This document shows positions 21,361-33,289 of a stretch of DNA of 64,000 nucleotides, in pieces. The DNA is from Manduca sexta. Its lineage: Eukaryota > Arthropoda > Insecta > Lepidoptera > Sphingidae. The notes below the pieces were generated by a model. The model was not told where the DNA came from and made no database searches. It worked only from the letters and a program-made list of their open reading frames with translations. A program made the translations under genes and the position numbers. The first letter of the stretch is position 1. The number at the start of each line of letters is the position of its first letter. The stretch is from assembly GCF_014839805.1 (NCBI RefSeq), contig NC_051124.1, positions 7,192,001 to 7,256,000 on the forward strand, given 5' to 3'.

Positions 21361-21680
21361 TAAGTGGTGATAGCCAAGTTGGGTACGGAACATACTGCCG
21401 AGCCGAATGTCCGCAGGTTCAAATCCCAAGGGCACACACTTTTCTAAAATTATGTATGTATTATTTGTGAATTATCGCTTTTTTTCAGTGAAGGAAAATA
21501 TCGTGATGAAACCTGCGTACCCGAGAAGTTCTCAATAAGAATTTTGAGGGTGAGTGAAGTCTACCAATCTCCACTAGGCCAGCGTGGTGAACTAATTCCT
21601 ACTCCCTTTCAGTGCTAGAGGAGGCCTATGCCTAGCATGGGATAGCATATAATACAGAGCTGATATTGTTATATTATATT
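21361..21680 (+). mobile_element. tRNA-derived SINE-1 copy, diverged
   Basis: Head AGTGGTGATAGCCAAGTTGG, B box GGTTCAAATCCC at 21416, 3' block CTAGGCCAGCGTGGTGAACT, then GCTGATATTG. No target duplication could be made out. Confidence 0.75.
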
Positions 21681-22151
21681 ATAACTTATAAACAGGTCGT
21701 CACATATTAAGACTTGTTAACAATAAAATATAAATGATATTGTATGAATAAAATAGGTAAGTCGTTTATATTTATGATTCAAATTCTTTATCAGACTATA
21801 AGACACCACTAAATAACTATAAGACCTACAACACATTAGCCAATTATAAATTTAGTGAAGCCACCTTAAGTCGATACGAAACGTTCATTAATGTTGTTAC
21901 TCCATTCAGAGTAATAAGATTAACATCGATCTCAAGTTGTATAATCAAACGAGGTTACAGGAGTTTATCTGGGCATGATAATTTGCCGTATATTCGGTTG
22001 TGGCGTGATCTGTGTATGTCGACAGATGTCTGAGAAGGTTGTGCACTCGTATGGAAATATAAAATTAATTTATAACCTATTTTGCGAGCATATAAATGAA
22101 TTGATATTTTGCGAGCTCTAAACAACAATAAAAAAAAACAATTGTATTTTA

Positions 22152-22380
22152 CTGTAATTTATACCTGAAAACTGAATTTGAAAAGAGCAACACCAGAGTT
22201 TCTTGCCCGCTCTTCTCTGGTAAGAACTGCTTTCCGAACTGGAGGTAGAGTTAATATTGACAGAATTTGAATTATGTATAACATTTTACAAGTACATTTA
22301 ATACACTTTTCACAAGCAGAAGAACTATTAATTACTCTGGTGTTGCAGTTTTCAAAATCAGTTTAAGGTATAAACTACAG
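22152..22380. repeat. Inverted 48-bp arms around a dispersed-repeat core
   Basis: 22152-22199 and 22334-22380 are inverted partners (CTGTAATTTATACCT and AACACCAGAGT on the left match ACTCTGGTGTT and AGGTATAAACTACAG on the right). The centre holds TTTCTTGCCCGCTCTTCTCT, then GCTTTCCGAACTGG, typical of a very common lepidopteran repeat. Confidence 0.6.
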
Positions 22381-23221
22381 CGCACGACACAGAGATAAAA
22401 ATGCAATATTTTTTTTTATTACTTATTATTTCTCCGTAGTAAATAATAGCCTTGCAATACTAGTTCAGTTCTCAATCTAACGATGCACATCGTCACAGTT
22501 AAAGCGAATTGGGGGCCTATGTTTTTACACCCTCGACATTTGCCTGGCAAAAATTCCAAGCTCTCCACGTCATTTAGTTAGTAAGATCAAATGCAATTGA
22601 CAATATTTCATGTTTTCAATATACTCAAATGTTTATATTTTATGAAACTTGATTTAAAATTACGAGACTCATATTCTTTCTTATTTGCAAATTGACATAA
22701 TTCATGATTTTACTTTGAATTTTGTTTTATTCTAAGACTAATATTACAGCCAGGGACATTAAAAATGTCGGATGCTAGGCATCATATGTGTTTGTATAAA
22801 ATATGGAGTCATTGCTAAACGCCGTTTCATGAGCTAAGATCATAACTCTTCTAATTATAGCAGCGTGGGTGAATATAGGGTAAAGTCACCTAACGTCGGC
22901 TCTACAAGAATGTATTGGCAACTTCGATTTGTTTATAAAACCGATAACAACTTTATATTTGGATGGAAAAAGTATGGTTTGATTACTAGTAATTTCATTA
23001 TCTTAAAAAAGGCAGGAGCCAATACTGAGTGAAAACCTTAGGTTCGCTCTTACCATGGAGAGAATACATCAATAAGTGATCTTAGGGTTGCTACCTTTAT
23101 ATACCTACCTACAATTAATTTAATAAATTATCTTAACTTGTTATGCAAATTCTTGACGTACCAATTGAAGATGAGAAATTAATAACTAAAATGAGAAATT
23201 AATTTATCATTTTAATTTATA

Positions 23222-23424
23222 CAGTCAGTCACAAAAGTAGCTAAAAAAATAAAAATTTCAAATGGCCTTTAAACTCTTGTGTTTATCAACAATTGTTTTT
23301 TCAGTTACATAAACTTGATAAAGTTTGCTTTAATTTAGATAAAAAAAAAAATATTTCTATTAATGTTGGGGTGTAGGAGCATTTACATATTTTGAATTAG
23401 TTCAGCTGTTTCTGTGGATGACTG
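23222..23424. mobile_element. Tc1/mariner-like MITE, TA-flanked (second copy)
   Basis: Ends CAGTCAGTCACAAAAG and CTGTGGATGACTG with TA at 23220-23221 and 23425-23426. 203 bp. The right half (TTTTGAATTAGTTCAGCTG) matches the 15239-15439 copy. Confidence 0.68.
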
Positions 23425-23429
23425 TACAT

Positions 23430-24325
23430 TGTACGATAATATTCATTTGTAAATTCTATTTTAATATCCCTTAGGGTGTTTCTTAATTGTTAACTAATTT
23501 AGGTCTTTGACTCAGTTGAATAGCACACATGTAATCGACAGAATGAATAATATGTAAGTACAAATATCACAGCGATGTAAGTATATTATAATTTTCTTAA
23601 AAATATATATTCCCAAACATGAGGTAACTTATAAAAAAATACAAAGTTTTATCTTTATAGTACGTACCTATACACAATTACTATAAATTACATTTTTTTT
23701 TTAACACAAGGAACAGTCTAATTAATGCGACGAGGTTGTCCTTGTAACTTAACTTTGTATTAGAATTACCATCGCCTTTAATCTTAGCACTTTGCCTTAC
23801 CAATAAAAAGAACTAACTATTGTAAATAACTACCTACTTATAAGTCGATCTAAGTAAATAAAACTTACATTAAACATTCCGACTTTCATTTCAATTCCAT
23901 TTTCAAATAAACCATAGGCACAGAGTATATAATTTTACTTCCATTTTCAAATACATGCCAGAGACTATTAAATCACGAGTGGAGTGGATACGCCGTGATC
24001 CAATCACACGTTGCATCGTAACCATAGACCGCATATTTACGGAGATACGCAGAATGGCATGTCCCAGTGAGCCTGTTATCGACATGCATTAATGCCATTG
24101 TCTTTCGAAACGAACACTCACAATTCATAGGTATGTGCGTTGTAAAGCTTTGCAATTTCATTCATTATTGAGCTATTAAAGCATGTTTTGTGTGGGTAAA
24201 TTCAAAATGTATAAAATTGTGGGTAGTGTTAAATATTTATGACACATTATATCAGAATTTGAAGACAACTGCCTATGCCTACCCCTGGGAAGAGAAAAGG
24301 TGTGTTTGTAGATCAATAATATCGT
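23430..24325. other. No gene seen
   Basis: Overlapping short frames near 23903-24161 on the minus strand have no recognisable motif and weak codon bias. Confidence 0.45.
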
Positions 24326-24329
24326 TTCG

Positions 24330-24545
24330 TGCGATGTACTACATGAATGGATTTAAATGAAATTGGGTACGTAGGTAGTCCATGTCCAGGATTAACCCAT
24401 GGGCTGCTTTTTATCCTGGTAATTTTCTGTCACTTGAAATACTGTAATGTTTTCATCTGATATGTTTAAATAGATGATGCTAGCATTTTAGAGTCTTTTA
24501 TAGTGGCAAAGGCTTTTCATTCGGTTGAAGCCACGAACAACGCTT
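24330..24545 (+). repeat. Dispersed repeat, 'GAAGCCACGAACAACGCTTAG' end
   Basis: GTACTACATGAATGGATTTA, then GAAATTGGGTACGTAGGTAG, GCTGCTTTTTATCCTGG and GGTTGAAGCCACGAACAACG follow the block order of the copy at 18296-18800, diverged. Confidence 0.45.
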
Positions 24546-25034
24546 AGTATATAACATATTTCGCAAAATAAACTATTCGTAATTAATATAACGATTACGT
24601 TCTAATTTTGTTAAGGTACCAATTATTTTTCTTAAACATTTAATAAACTCTTCATAGTACAATTCGAGACATATTGATTTTCATTTCATGAATTATTTTT
24701 AATCAGAACTTTTGTGTAGAATCACTAATAATAAGAAGAAAACTGCTCCAATTAATTAACAAGGCTGTATTTACTTTTTTAGATGGGCGGAATGAGATCG
24801 TGATATTAATAACAAGTATTGCAATGGATACTGAAGGGAACCACTGAAGCATGAAGATATGAACGAAGTTCTTCGTATTGTTAGTACTGAAAATATTATC
24901 GTATTTTGTTTTATTTATTTGCGCACCTTATTAATCCAGCGGAGTGTATTATGCTATACGTATACACTTTAAAACATTATGGTGTACTTAATAAATTAAG
25001 AAAATGACATGATAAATGACGATGGATACATGAT

Positions 25035-25354
25035 ATCATCATCATCCTCAGACCTGTAATATATACTGTCCTACTGCTGGGCATGGGCTCCTCTACTACT
25101 AAGAGGGATAAGGCCTTTGTCCTCCACGCTGGCCTAGTGCGGATTGGTAGACTTCACACCTTCAAAATTCTTATTGGCAACTTCTTAGGTATGCAGGTTT
25201 CCGCACGGTGTTTTCCTTCACCATTAAAGCAAGCGATAATTTACAAAGAATACACAAATAATTTTTAGAAAAGTCAGAGGTACGTGCCCTTAGGTTTTGA
25301 ACCTGCGTGTATTCGTCTCAGTAGTCCGTTCTACACCCAACTAGGCTATCGACG
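25035..25354 (-). mobile_element. tRNA-derived SINE-1 copy
   Basis: Inverse order: CCTACTGCTGGGCATGGGCT, CTGGCCTAGTGCGGATTGG, GGTTTTGAACCTGCG (B box, one mismatch) and CACCCAACTAGGCTATCGAC at the head. The flanks CATCATC/CATCAT give no clean duplication. Confidence 0.78.
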
Positions 25355-25434
25355 CAACATCATATGGCTGTATTTTTTACTTTTAATATAAGACAAGACA
25401 GTAGCTTACTTATAAGTGACCGCAGAGGAGTGCA

Positions 25435-25710
25435 TTATGCTAATATATAAAATGAAATACACGCACACATACAACATCACGCATTCATTCCCGAAGAGGT
25501 ATATACCAGGCCACCCACTTTTCGCCAAGTATGTTGATGTAATAGGGAGCGAGCCTATCGCCATATCGGGCACAAATTCCAGGCTCAGGGCTGATACCGA
25601 ACAGTAAAACCTATATGTTATTTTGCCCTACCCGGGATTCGAACCCACGACTTCAGAGCGCTGCGCTACCGCGCATAAAGTACAACTACGCCACCGAAGC
25701 AGTCGAACTA
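25435..25710 (-). mobile_element. tRNA-derived SINE-2 copy
   Basis: Plus-strand order: CATTCCCGAAGAGG, CCACCCACTTTTCGCCAAG, AGGGAGCGAGCCTATCGCC, then the B box GGGATTCGAACCCACG at 25634 and head ACAACTACGCCACCGAAGCA at 25683. Typical intact body of this family. Confidence 0.7.
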
Positions 25711-25859
25711 TATGTTATGAATATTTGTTATACCGTATTTAATATTTAATTTAAAAAAACATTGAAATAAAATTGCATGTGTGCAGAAACTAGACCACAG
25801 GGAAACTTAAATATCTTTAAGTTTTAAAATTTAATAATTATAAAAACAGCACGCCCAAT

Positions 25860-25965
25860 TTTCGAAAATGATCGTGGGATGCTCTACTGGGATCCATCTA
25901 TCATCCCAGACAGGACTATGGTTGCCAATAAGCCTGATAATGTGGTAGTAGATATATGTTGCGCC
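25860..25965 (+). pseudogene. LINE fragment with a possible restriction-like endonuclease PD motif
   Basis: One frame reads DRGMLYWDPSIIPDR, then TMVANKPDNVVVDICCAEQ. The YWDPSIIPDRT...NKPD...VVD pattern is one I associate with C-terminal parts of LINE reverse transcriptases that carry a restriction-like endonuclease (R2/R4 type). It is short and the similarity stops after 25965. Family assignment is uncertain. Confidence 0.4.
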
Positions 25966-26599
25966 GAGCAACATTTGGTGACGTCACCATTCCGCACAAC
26001 CTTGTTAAAGCCGTAGAGGCCGAAAGAGATTTTTATATGCATTGATGTTTTAAGGTATATAAAAATATTAAAAAAAGTTGTAAAATGAAGAGTAATAGAG
26101 TACATAAAGTCGGGAAATAAAACCCTTTAATTTCTTGTTTTTTATAAGATCAGATTTACTTTATCTAAACGTAAAGTTGTAATCGAATATAATTATCGTA
26201 AGTAAGAGTTGGAACTTCTTACAAGGCGTTGGTCGACTTCGCAACTTGGGACGAAGTTTTGTTATCGAGTGTGTCATAAAATATCTAACTTCTCTATTAT
26301 AGTAAAGCTATTTCTGACGCCCTCAAAAGTGATAAACTTTACTGTTTCCTCAATTATCCGTAATTAGGCAACACAGACATTTCTCTATTTAGATACCTTT
26401 TACACAAAGTTTTATTATAAAGAATAATATGATCGAAATGAAAGTGAAATATTTGACGTTTAAATAAAATAAATAATGACCAGGATTTTTTAGTTTTTTT
26501 TCGTGAGACCACGTTATCTTCGTCCTTATCTGTATTTTATGGTATACCATACCATATATACCATAGGCATTAAATGACGCATAAAAACTTATTAAAATA

Positions 26600-26999
26600 T
26601 TCAATCATTTTGACATTGCGTTAATAAATGTAACTTAAAACTTATCTTCTTGAAAATAACAGTTTACAGTAACTTACTCGAATCGTACATGTAAAACAAA
26701 AGATGGGTAAATTTCGAATAAAATAAATTTAAATAAAAGTAATTTTAATTTTACATGCACTAATGCCACTACTGCTCAAGACAATTCGTCACAGCGGCAA
26801 CATCACACTTACTGTCAGAAATACACTCACGCACACGCCTTCGCACTAAACTATAATATTAGCAATAAATCATAAAAATAAAACCGGTATTTTTGGTGAA
26901 AATATTCGTTATTCGTGGATGATTTTTAGCACAAGGATAGTAGAAGTGAAGACACGCATGGTTAAATTTATTAAAGCAATGTCAAAATGACCTTGTATA
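26600..26999. mobile_element. MITE with CAGGGTCATTTTGACATTGC-type inverted ends, copy 1
   Basis: TCATTTTGACATTGC at 26605 pairs with GCAATGTCAAAATGAC at 26976. Internal blocks AGTAATTTTAATTTTAC and CAGCGGCAACATCACACTTA recur in the copies at 56378 and 60312. About 390 bp, non-coding. Confidence 0.65.
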
Positions 27000-27117
27000 T
27001 GGAGTATTGAACCTAGTTAATCTCCTTATGCTGCAATTTGATATATTTAACTGTAACTGTACTAAATAAAATAAGCTAAATTTATGTCTTAATATACTGT
27101 ACAGAAAATTGGTGACT

Positions 27118-27415
27118 AGTGGTAGGTCTATCATATGTAAGAGTCCGCGTGGGTAGGTACCACCGCAATGCCTATTTCTGTCGCCAAGCAGCGGTGTGTA
27201 GTCATTGTAGTGTTCCGTTTTGAAGGACATTGTAGCCAGTGTAACTACTGGACATAATTAGACTTAACATCTCATGTCTCAGAGTGGCGAGCGCAGTGGA
27301 ATATCAAACAATACTTTGTAATTCGAGGTGTTAGATGGTGTTTCCACTGTTTATGGGCGGTTGTATCGCTTACCATCGGGCGAACGGCAAGCTCGTCTCG
27401 TCATTCAAAGCAATA
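27118..27415 (+). repeat. Bm1/BMC1-like repeat, good copy
   Basis: TAGTGGTAGGTCTATCATAT, GTGGGTAGGTACCACCGCAA, GTCGCCAAGCAGCGGTGTG, ACATAATTAGACTTAACATC and GGCAAGCTCGTCTCGTCATT, then CAAAGCAATAATAAAA. The oligo-A end suggests a retroposed element. Confidence 0.7.
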
Positions 27416-27737
27416 ATAAAAAAGAAAAATTAAAGTACTTAAAATTCATTTTTCTTTGAATCTGGAACATTTAAGCAGTATAAATTTTGATGATATAACC
27501 ACAAGTCTAGTGAATGATTATTATTGACTTAAAAGAATAATGCACATACATATAATTTGCTCAAATAACACAATTATAATAAATTATAATAAAATATGGA
27601 AACCGGTCAAAGCACATACGAAATGCAAACAAGGAAGGGACGAAAACGACTATCGAATATTCAACACGAGTCCTGAATCAATAGACGGACTATTTACTAA
27701 AAGTGAATATTGGTAGGACTGTCTTCATGACATTGTT

Positions 27738-27960
27738 GTAATGCGGTACAACTGTCAGGCAGAGGCCTGGGTTTCGATCCCCGAGTCGAGCAATGATATT
27801 AGGTTTTTCTACTTAGTATCAGACTGGAATCTGGAATTTTGTAAATCACTCACACACACATGGGACCTAATATATGTAGCTGGCGCCATCGCCACATATA
27901 TTAGGTCCCATGCCAGCAGATGTAACAACCACGTGTTACACTTCTACCTACCCTAAAAGG
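27738..27960 (+). mobile_element. SINE-2 type element containing a hairpin
   Basis: B box GGGTTTCGATCCCC at 27769, then GCAATGATATTAGGTTTTTC and CAGACTGGAATCTGG, and the 3' block CTACCTACCCTAAAAGGTG near 27955. The usual central segment is replaced by a perfect 19-bp-arm hairpin (27859-27912). Confidence 0.55.
27859..27912. repeat. Perfect 19-bp inverted repeat
   Basis: CATGGGACCTAATATATGT at 27859-27877 and its exact inverse at 27894-27912, loop 16 nt. Confidence 0.9.
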
Positions 27961-27964
27961 TGAA

Positions 27965-30185
27965 AAGGAGTAAAGCTAAAAATTTCTAGTCACTTAACAA
28001 GGTACGTTGTGAAACACTATAGCGAGTGTAACTTCACATTACGTACAGATATTAATATGTCTAATATATAAGACTACACTTAGACTTGCAAAGCACACTT
28101 TATCCTGAATATTCACCTCCGTCGCTGTAATGAAAACGTTGATATGTTAAGCTAGTCGTTCCTTGACTTTACATGATATTAAACCTCGGCAGTAACTGGA
28201 TATTAGCTGGCTAAATATGAATTCATTGGTGTACTATGGTTAATGAAATGTTAACGCACTAGATTCGATCATTCCGTATCGTTACGTGTAAACGTAGTTG
28301 TGTGTGTAAAGATGACTACGTTTTTTTTTTAAATACATTTATCAAAATGGAACGCAGTAATAATTTTCAAAATCCAGACGATAATAAATAAGTTATAATA
28401 ACGTTGAAATTTAGTGGAGAGGGTAGCGGCCGAATTACAGTAATAGCAAACTGTTACGTCACCGTGTATTACCGAACGTAATGCTGCACACGTGCGAAAA
28501 AGATAGCGCGATAACCGCACCACACCCCCACAATGCTAGTAACAATGTTTCAAATAAGCTTTATTTTTCAACCAATTTGCTGTTTCTCAAAATATATATT
28601 CTTTTTATTATTTTCCGTTATATATAAAATAATTTGCAAATTTAAACATAGGGAAATACATACTTCCATTGGCTCAGAAGTATAAACTTTAACATAATGC
28701 AAATAGCCGTTCATAACAATTATCATTATTTACCAAACTTTAACAATCATAAAATACACGGTAGAAGCTGTTTCATATTCTAACCCACGCATTAAACTCT
28801 GAACTGAATTAACCACGATGCATTAACAATGTAAACGCTGTTTAAATTGGTTGTTTAAAAAGTCTTCCCGGAGGAATCAAGTTCCTTCTAAAATGTGTGT
28901 TTGTATTGTCCATCTAAAATCTGCTCCCATTTGTTTTACTTCGTCTGCAATTTCCATATGCTTATACCATCCACCATCTTTACTTTGCAAATCCCATTAC
29001 CAAGTTAGACCCGTCCCATATCCCGGGATTCCAATATTTTGAATGTAAATAAAGGTCCAGTTGAAAATGCATTAATGTAGTGTTAGAGGCAAGAAAATTT
29101 TCTATTGACTTATTTTTGCTACAAGCGACCTACTCTTTAACTCTGATATTTATTGGGTTCACAGATTGTTTAAAGAAGATTATTCATTCTTTTTTCCTTT
29201 TAACAAAAATGTGGCAGTGTAATTAAATATTATAATTTCACATACACAAGTATTTTACGATTTATTGATGATGTCCATTAATAAATAAGTACGTTTATAT
29301 AAATGGTTTAGATTAATACGTAAAATATAGCAATTTAAAAGCCTGAGCAAGACAATTAAAAAAAGTAGAGGAAAAATAATATAATTTATTAATTTGTTAA
29401 ACTGACCCCAACCTCTGCATAAATTATGTCGATTACTATAAAAATTTAATCTGTAATCCATTAGTAACATACTAATTGATTAGTAATCGAGTTGTCAAAG
29501 GTAAAATAAACGGATGAACGAAGTATAGTAAGGACTTTCAGATTAATATCGGTCCATTATATCCCTTCCCCTTTCATTATTTGTATTTTTTTTTTATAGT
29601 AAACTGTGATAGATTAAGTGTATGTTTGATGGTAAATGATCATTTCAACTCATAGACACACTCATATTGAATTCGCTCTTTATCTGAATGTAGTTGTGGT
29701 AGGTACCAATAAAAATAAATAAAATAAAATGCTTTATTCATCGCGTGGGCGAAAATAGTTGCGCTTAGGATATGAATATTTAATTATAATTATATAATAA
29801 TTATTCCACTATTTCACTCATTAAATATAATTATAGACATTGTATATTGGTAATAAAATAGATGAGAGTACAAAGTAAACCAAGAAGCAAGCTCCGGCTG
29901 GCAGGAAAGAAGAAAGAAAAAAGAAAAAGGATGTAAATGATAATTTATCTCCAGGTACACACTTTATCCCTTGTTTACACTTTAGTATAAAAATTGTGGA
30001 TATTGACGGTTAATAAATATTAAGAAAATAAAACAATCAAAACAAAAATATAATTTCATAAACCAACAAACCTTTATTACAGCTAGACTCCTAAAATTAT
30101 GATCTAGGATGTGAAACTCCAACACCAGTAACTGTTCACTCTCCAAAAAAAGTTTTCCATACATTCAAAGTTGCCAAAATCTGTA
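27965..30185. other. No gene seen
   Basis: AT-rich. A piece at 28400-28540 with several CG dinucleotides and ACACCCCCAC is unassigned. No repeat could be named. Confidence 0.45.
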
Positions 30186-30189
30186 CGTA

Positions 30190-30448
30190 CTGCAACTTTA
30201 TTAAATGAAGTGTACATGCGCAGTAGAGTAGAGGCAACTTCGCCGTAGCAATTTCCACCAGTACCTTGGCGCCAGTTTCAACCTTCATACGCTTTCGCAC
30301 CGAGCGATAAGCGAACGAATTTTGAAGTATAACCACACGGTGTTATATGTAAGCATTAGTTGAAGTAGCGAAGCATGTCTATGTGTGTTTAGAAAGTTAC
30401 AAAGTATTCCTTCAAAATAAGGTGTACGTGCGAATCTTTGTTTCAGGG
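30190..30448 (+). promoter_or_regulatory. Possible promoter and untranslated first exon ending at a GTAAGT donor
   Basis: A GC-richer unique island (CATGCGCAGTAG at 30213, TTGGCGCCAG at 30267, GCACCGAGCGATAAGCG at 30296) is followed by TTTCAGG|GTAAGTCTG at 30449. It contains no repeat I recognise. This could be a first exon of a gene running to the right, but no coding continuation is proved. Confidence 0.2.
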
Positions 30449-30459
30449 TAAGTCTGTCA

Positions 30460-32955
30460 CCTGTAGCTTTTTGTATTTTTGAATTGTAGTTGATTTTGTG
30501 TTTGCATGGTATAGGTGTCCCCTGCTCCCTTGTTAGTGATTGAGGAATGATTTAGGTATAGTCGTAAAAATATAGATTAGATAAAAAAATATAATGTGAC
30601 TTCCTAAGTATAACAGAACATTATTAGTGCTCGAAAAGTTTACGATATAATTTTATGTAATTTAAGTTATAAGAATGCATTTATTTTTGAAATAATTTAT
30701 AGAATTAAATACTGTGGAATATTATTACATTTTTATTTAGTTAATGGTTATAAAATAAACTAGGGAAATATCTGAAATACTTTTTACTACAAAACGTTTT
30801 ACGTTTTTTATTTTATATTCAGTTGAAGTTAATTAGTTTTTTATACTGTGTGAAACATTACTGTAAACATTAATTAAAATAAAATCTAGTAAAAGTAAAT
30901 AACAATTAGGCATACCTATAATTCTATCTTGAATTAAATCTTGAGTCAAAAAATATGATTTAAAAATATTTTTATTATAAATATTTTACGTAAAATTACT
31001 CTTTGAAAGTACTTACTCATAGCTTGATGGAAATGCTAGTTTGCTGAAATATAGGTCTCAGGTTGGATCTCAAATTACGCACTCGAGCTTTTAAAATTTA
31101 TATTTATTCATTTATTTTATTATACGGATGACCGACATCTTTAACCAATTAAAAGTAACAATGGTGTACTTTAATGCCAATTGCAAGTCTTCACTTATAG
31201 TATCTGGTTAAAAGGAATTAGATCATCATGAGTAAATATTACTATTTCATATAATATTTTAAAGGAGAAAGGTCACATAAGGAAACCAGAATGGTGCACT
31301 TACCCAGCGCATATAAAATAAAGAAGAGCTACAAAGGTTTCTGATATTAATCCCAAATTTAGGCTAATGGGGTGCAAAACAGTTATCCGATGACGACTGT
31401 ATTCAACAATTGTTTTTTTTATACTAGGCTTATATTAATTGTATTATAAATTCGAAATACGTAGTAATATCAACATCCGAAAACAAATAAAATACAAAAT
31501 CCAATAAACATTACATTACAATAACGAAACAAAAGATAACAATTGTGAATTCCCGTATTCAGGTTCCGAATTGAGGCGTGTTGGATCGACCCAAAAAGGA
31601 CTGATACTACGTCATGACTTGCAAATGTTACGGGTAACAAACGAATGAACTAATAATTGAGGGTTGCTGAATTGCTTTGCGCCTTTTGAGACTAGATAGA
31701 AACGAGGTTACGTTTTTGTGCTGAAATTTGCACTTAAATTGTTATTAGCTGTTAATTTGGCTGATAATTTATAACTATGTGTATAATAAATATCGGAATA
31801 CTAATTAATAGATCAGTATCCTATTTATTGCTACAGCTGTATGCCATAGTCCATAGGGGTTGGCAGAGATTGTACTAGCTATTTCGTTACACTGGTTCAG
31901 GACTTTTTTTTGGATGCGGCCGTTGGGATGTTCTTATCACCTGGAAGGTGTTACTATCACATTTAGTTTAGTTTTAGGAAATAATTGTGCAAGTTTAAGG
32001 AACATGAAATTTTAATGGACAATTCATTTCTTGGTATTAAAAAAAAAAATAAAAATCTTAGTGAACTTACAAAATTAAATATTAAGTACATTGATACTAC
32101 ATAAATTCATTGAATCTGAAATCAAAATTGCAACAGCCATTGACATTCGTTAAAGAATCATAACCTAGATAGTAGCATCAAGAGGATAACCATCGACCAT
32201 GAAAATAATAAAACTCACTCTTATGCAAGAATTTAGTTTATTAATCATACCATCAGATTAATAACTATCGTACAAATCTCTTTTATCAGAATACTCCGTT
32301 ACTTTTCAAAATGAAATGAATAAAGATCTTCTCCTTCTAATCTTTTCTGATTTCTAATTGAGGGCCAGTTGTTAATTATCTTCACAGACATCGTTTCTGG
32401 GGCATCAGATTAAATTTTGCGAGGTCTATTTTCATAACCGACATCCATATCAATCTAGGTCTTTCCATTTTAAACCTAACTCAAGTTGTATCAAATTTCA
32501 TTTTCTAACTGGCTACCAGTTTAGCCATTCCTTGTGAGAACCCTGGGTTCGTTTAATTATTTCTAAGGGACAATAACAGACTGCCCCAAAAACAGATAAG
32601 GGATAACCATTAGGAAACTACGCAGTTTCCTCAATTATTAATGGAAACAAGTGTCATATATCTACGTAGTGAATTAAGGCCGAAGGTCATATAAGTTCGC
32701 AATTGTCTTTTGTTTTCGCCTGTCCTTTCTTCATATAGTTTATCTTGCGGAAACATTTCCGTGTAGTTAATTCGTCTTTATCCATTACGGGTTGCTGAGG
32801 AAAGCTTTTATTGTTATTAGAAATTGTGTCTGATTTATGATAATAATACCTAATACTGCGGATAGATGTCAGTTTTCATTACATATTAGATGCAAAAATT
32901 AACTGTTGTCAATTGTGTCGGTGTTTCTGATTTATGATTTGTTAAAGGGATGTGA
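30460..32955. other. No feature seen
   Basis: Uniform AT-rich sequence without recognised repeats, one of the longest repeat-free stretches of the window. Confidence 0.45.
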
Positions 32956-32960
32956 ATTAA

Positions 32961-33198
32961 GGTTATAGCTTAAGGTCCATTTTTCATACATTTTGTCATT
33001 TGTTTCGTAAATTTCGTCGTATTAAATTTTAATGGCCGAAATATCCATGCATATTAATTATTTTACATTTTTCTTTCAACTGCGAGAACTAATCACTAAC
33101 TAGACGTGAATTTAAATTCTTTACTTGTCAATACTCGTTTAGTTACCCAGATTAAAGGTGAAACAAAATGTATGAAAAATGGACCTTAAGCTATAACC
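32961..33198. mobile_element. TTAA-flanked MITE with 36-bp terminal repeats
   Basis: Left end GGTTATAGCTTAAGGTCCAT, then TTTTCATACATTTTGT; the right end is its inverse to the last base. TTAA lies at 32957-32960 and 33199-33202, as for piggyBac-class elements. 238 bp, non-coding. The near-perfect ends imply recent movement. Confidence 0.82.
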
Positions 33199-33204
33199 TT
33201 AAGG

Positions 33205-33285
33205 AGTTGTTTCGGGTGTGAGATTTGAACCCATGTCAGGCCCAGTGGCAGCTCTGTAGAGAGGCTTATAGTCTATAAGCTAACC
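33205..33285 (-). repeat. tRNA-like SINE head fragment
   Basis: The minus strand has GGGTTAGCTTATAGACTATA, then GGGTTCAAATCTCACACCC, a tRNA-like A/B box pair. No intact cloverleaf can be drawn, so it is not called a tRNA gene. Confidence 0.45.
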
Positions 33286-33289
33286 CAAT

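Noticed and set aside
25625..25700. tRNA gene suggested by A and B boxes
   Set aside because: The sequence continues into a SINE-2 body and does not fold as a full cloverleaf with matching acceptor stem; the same holds for the other tRNA-like heads (7720, 11296, 17744, 51297).
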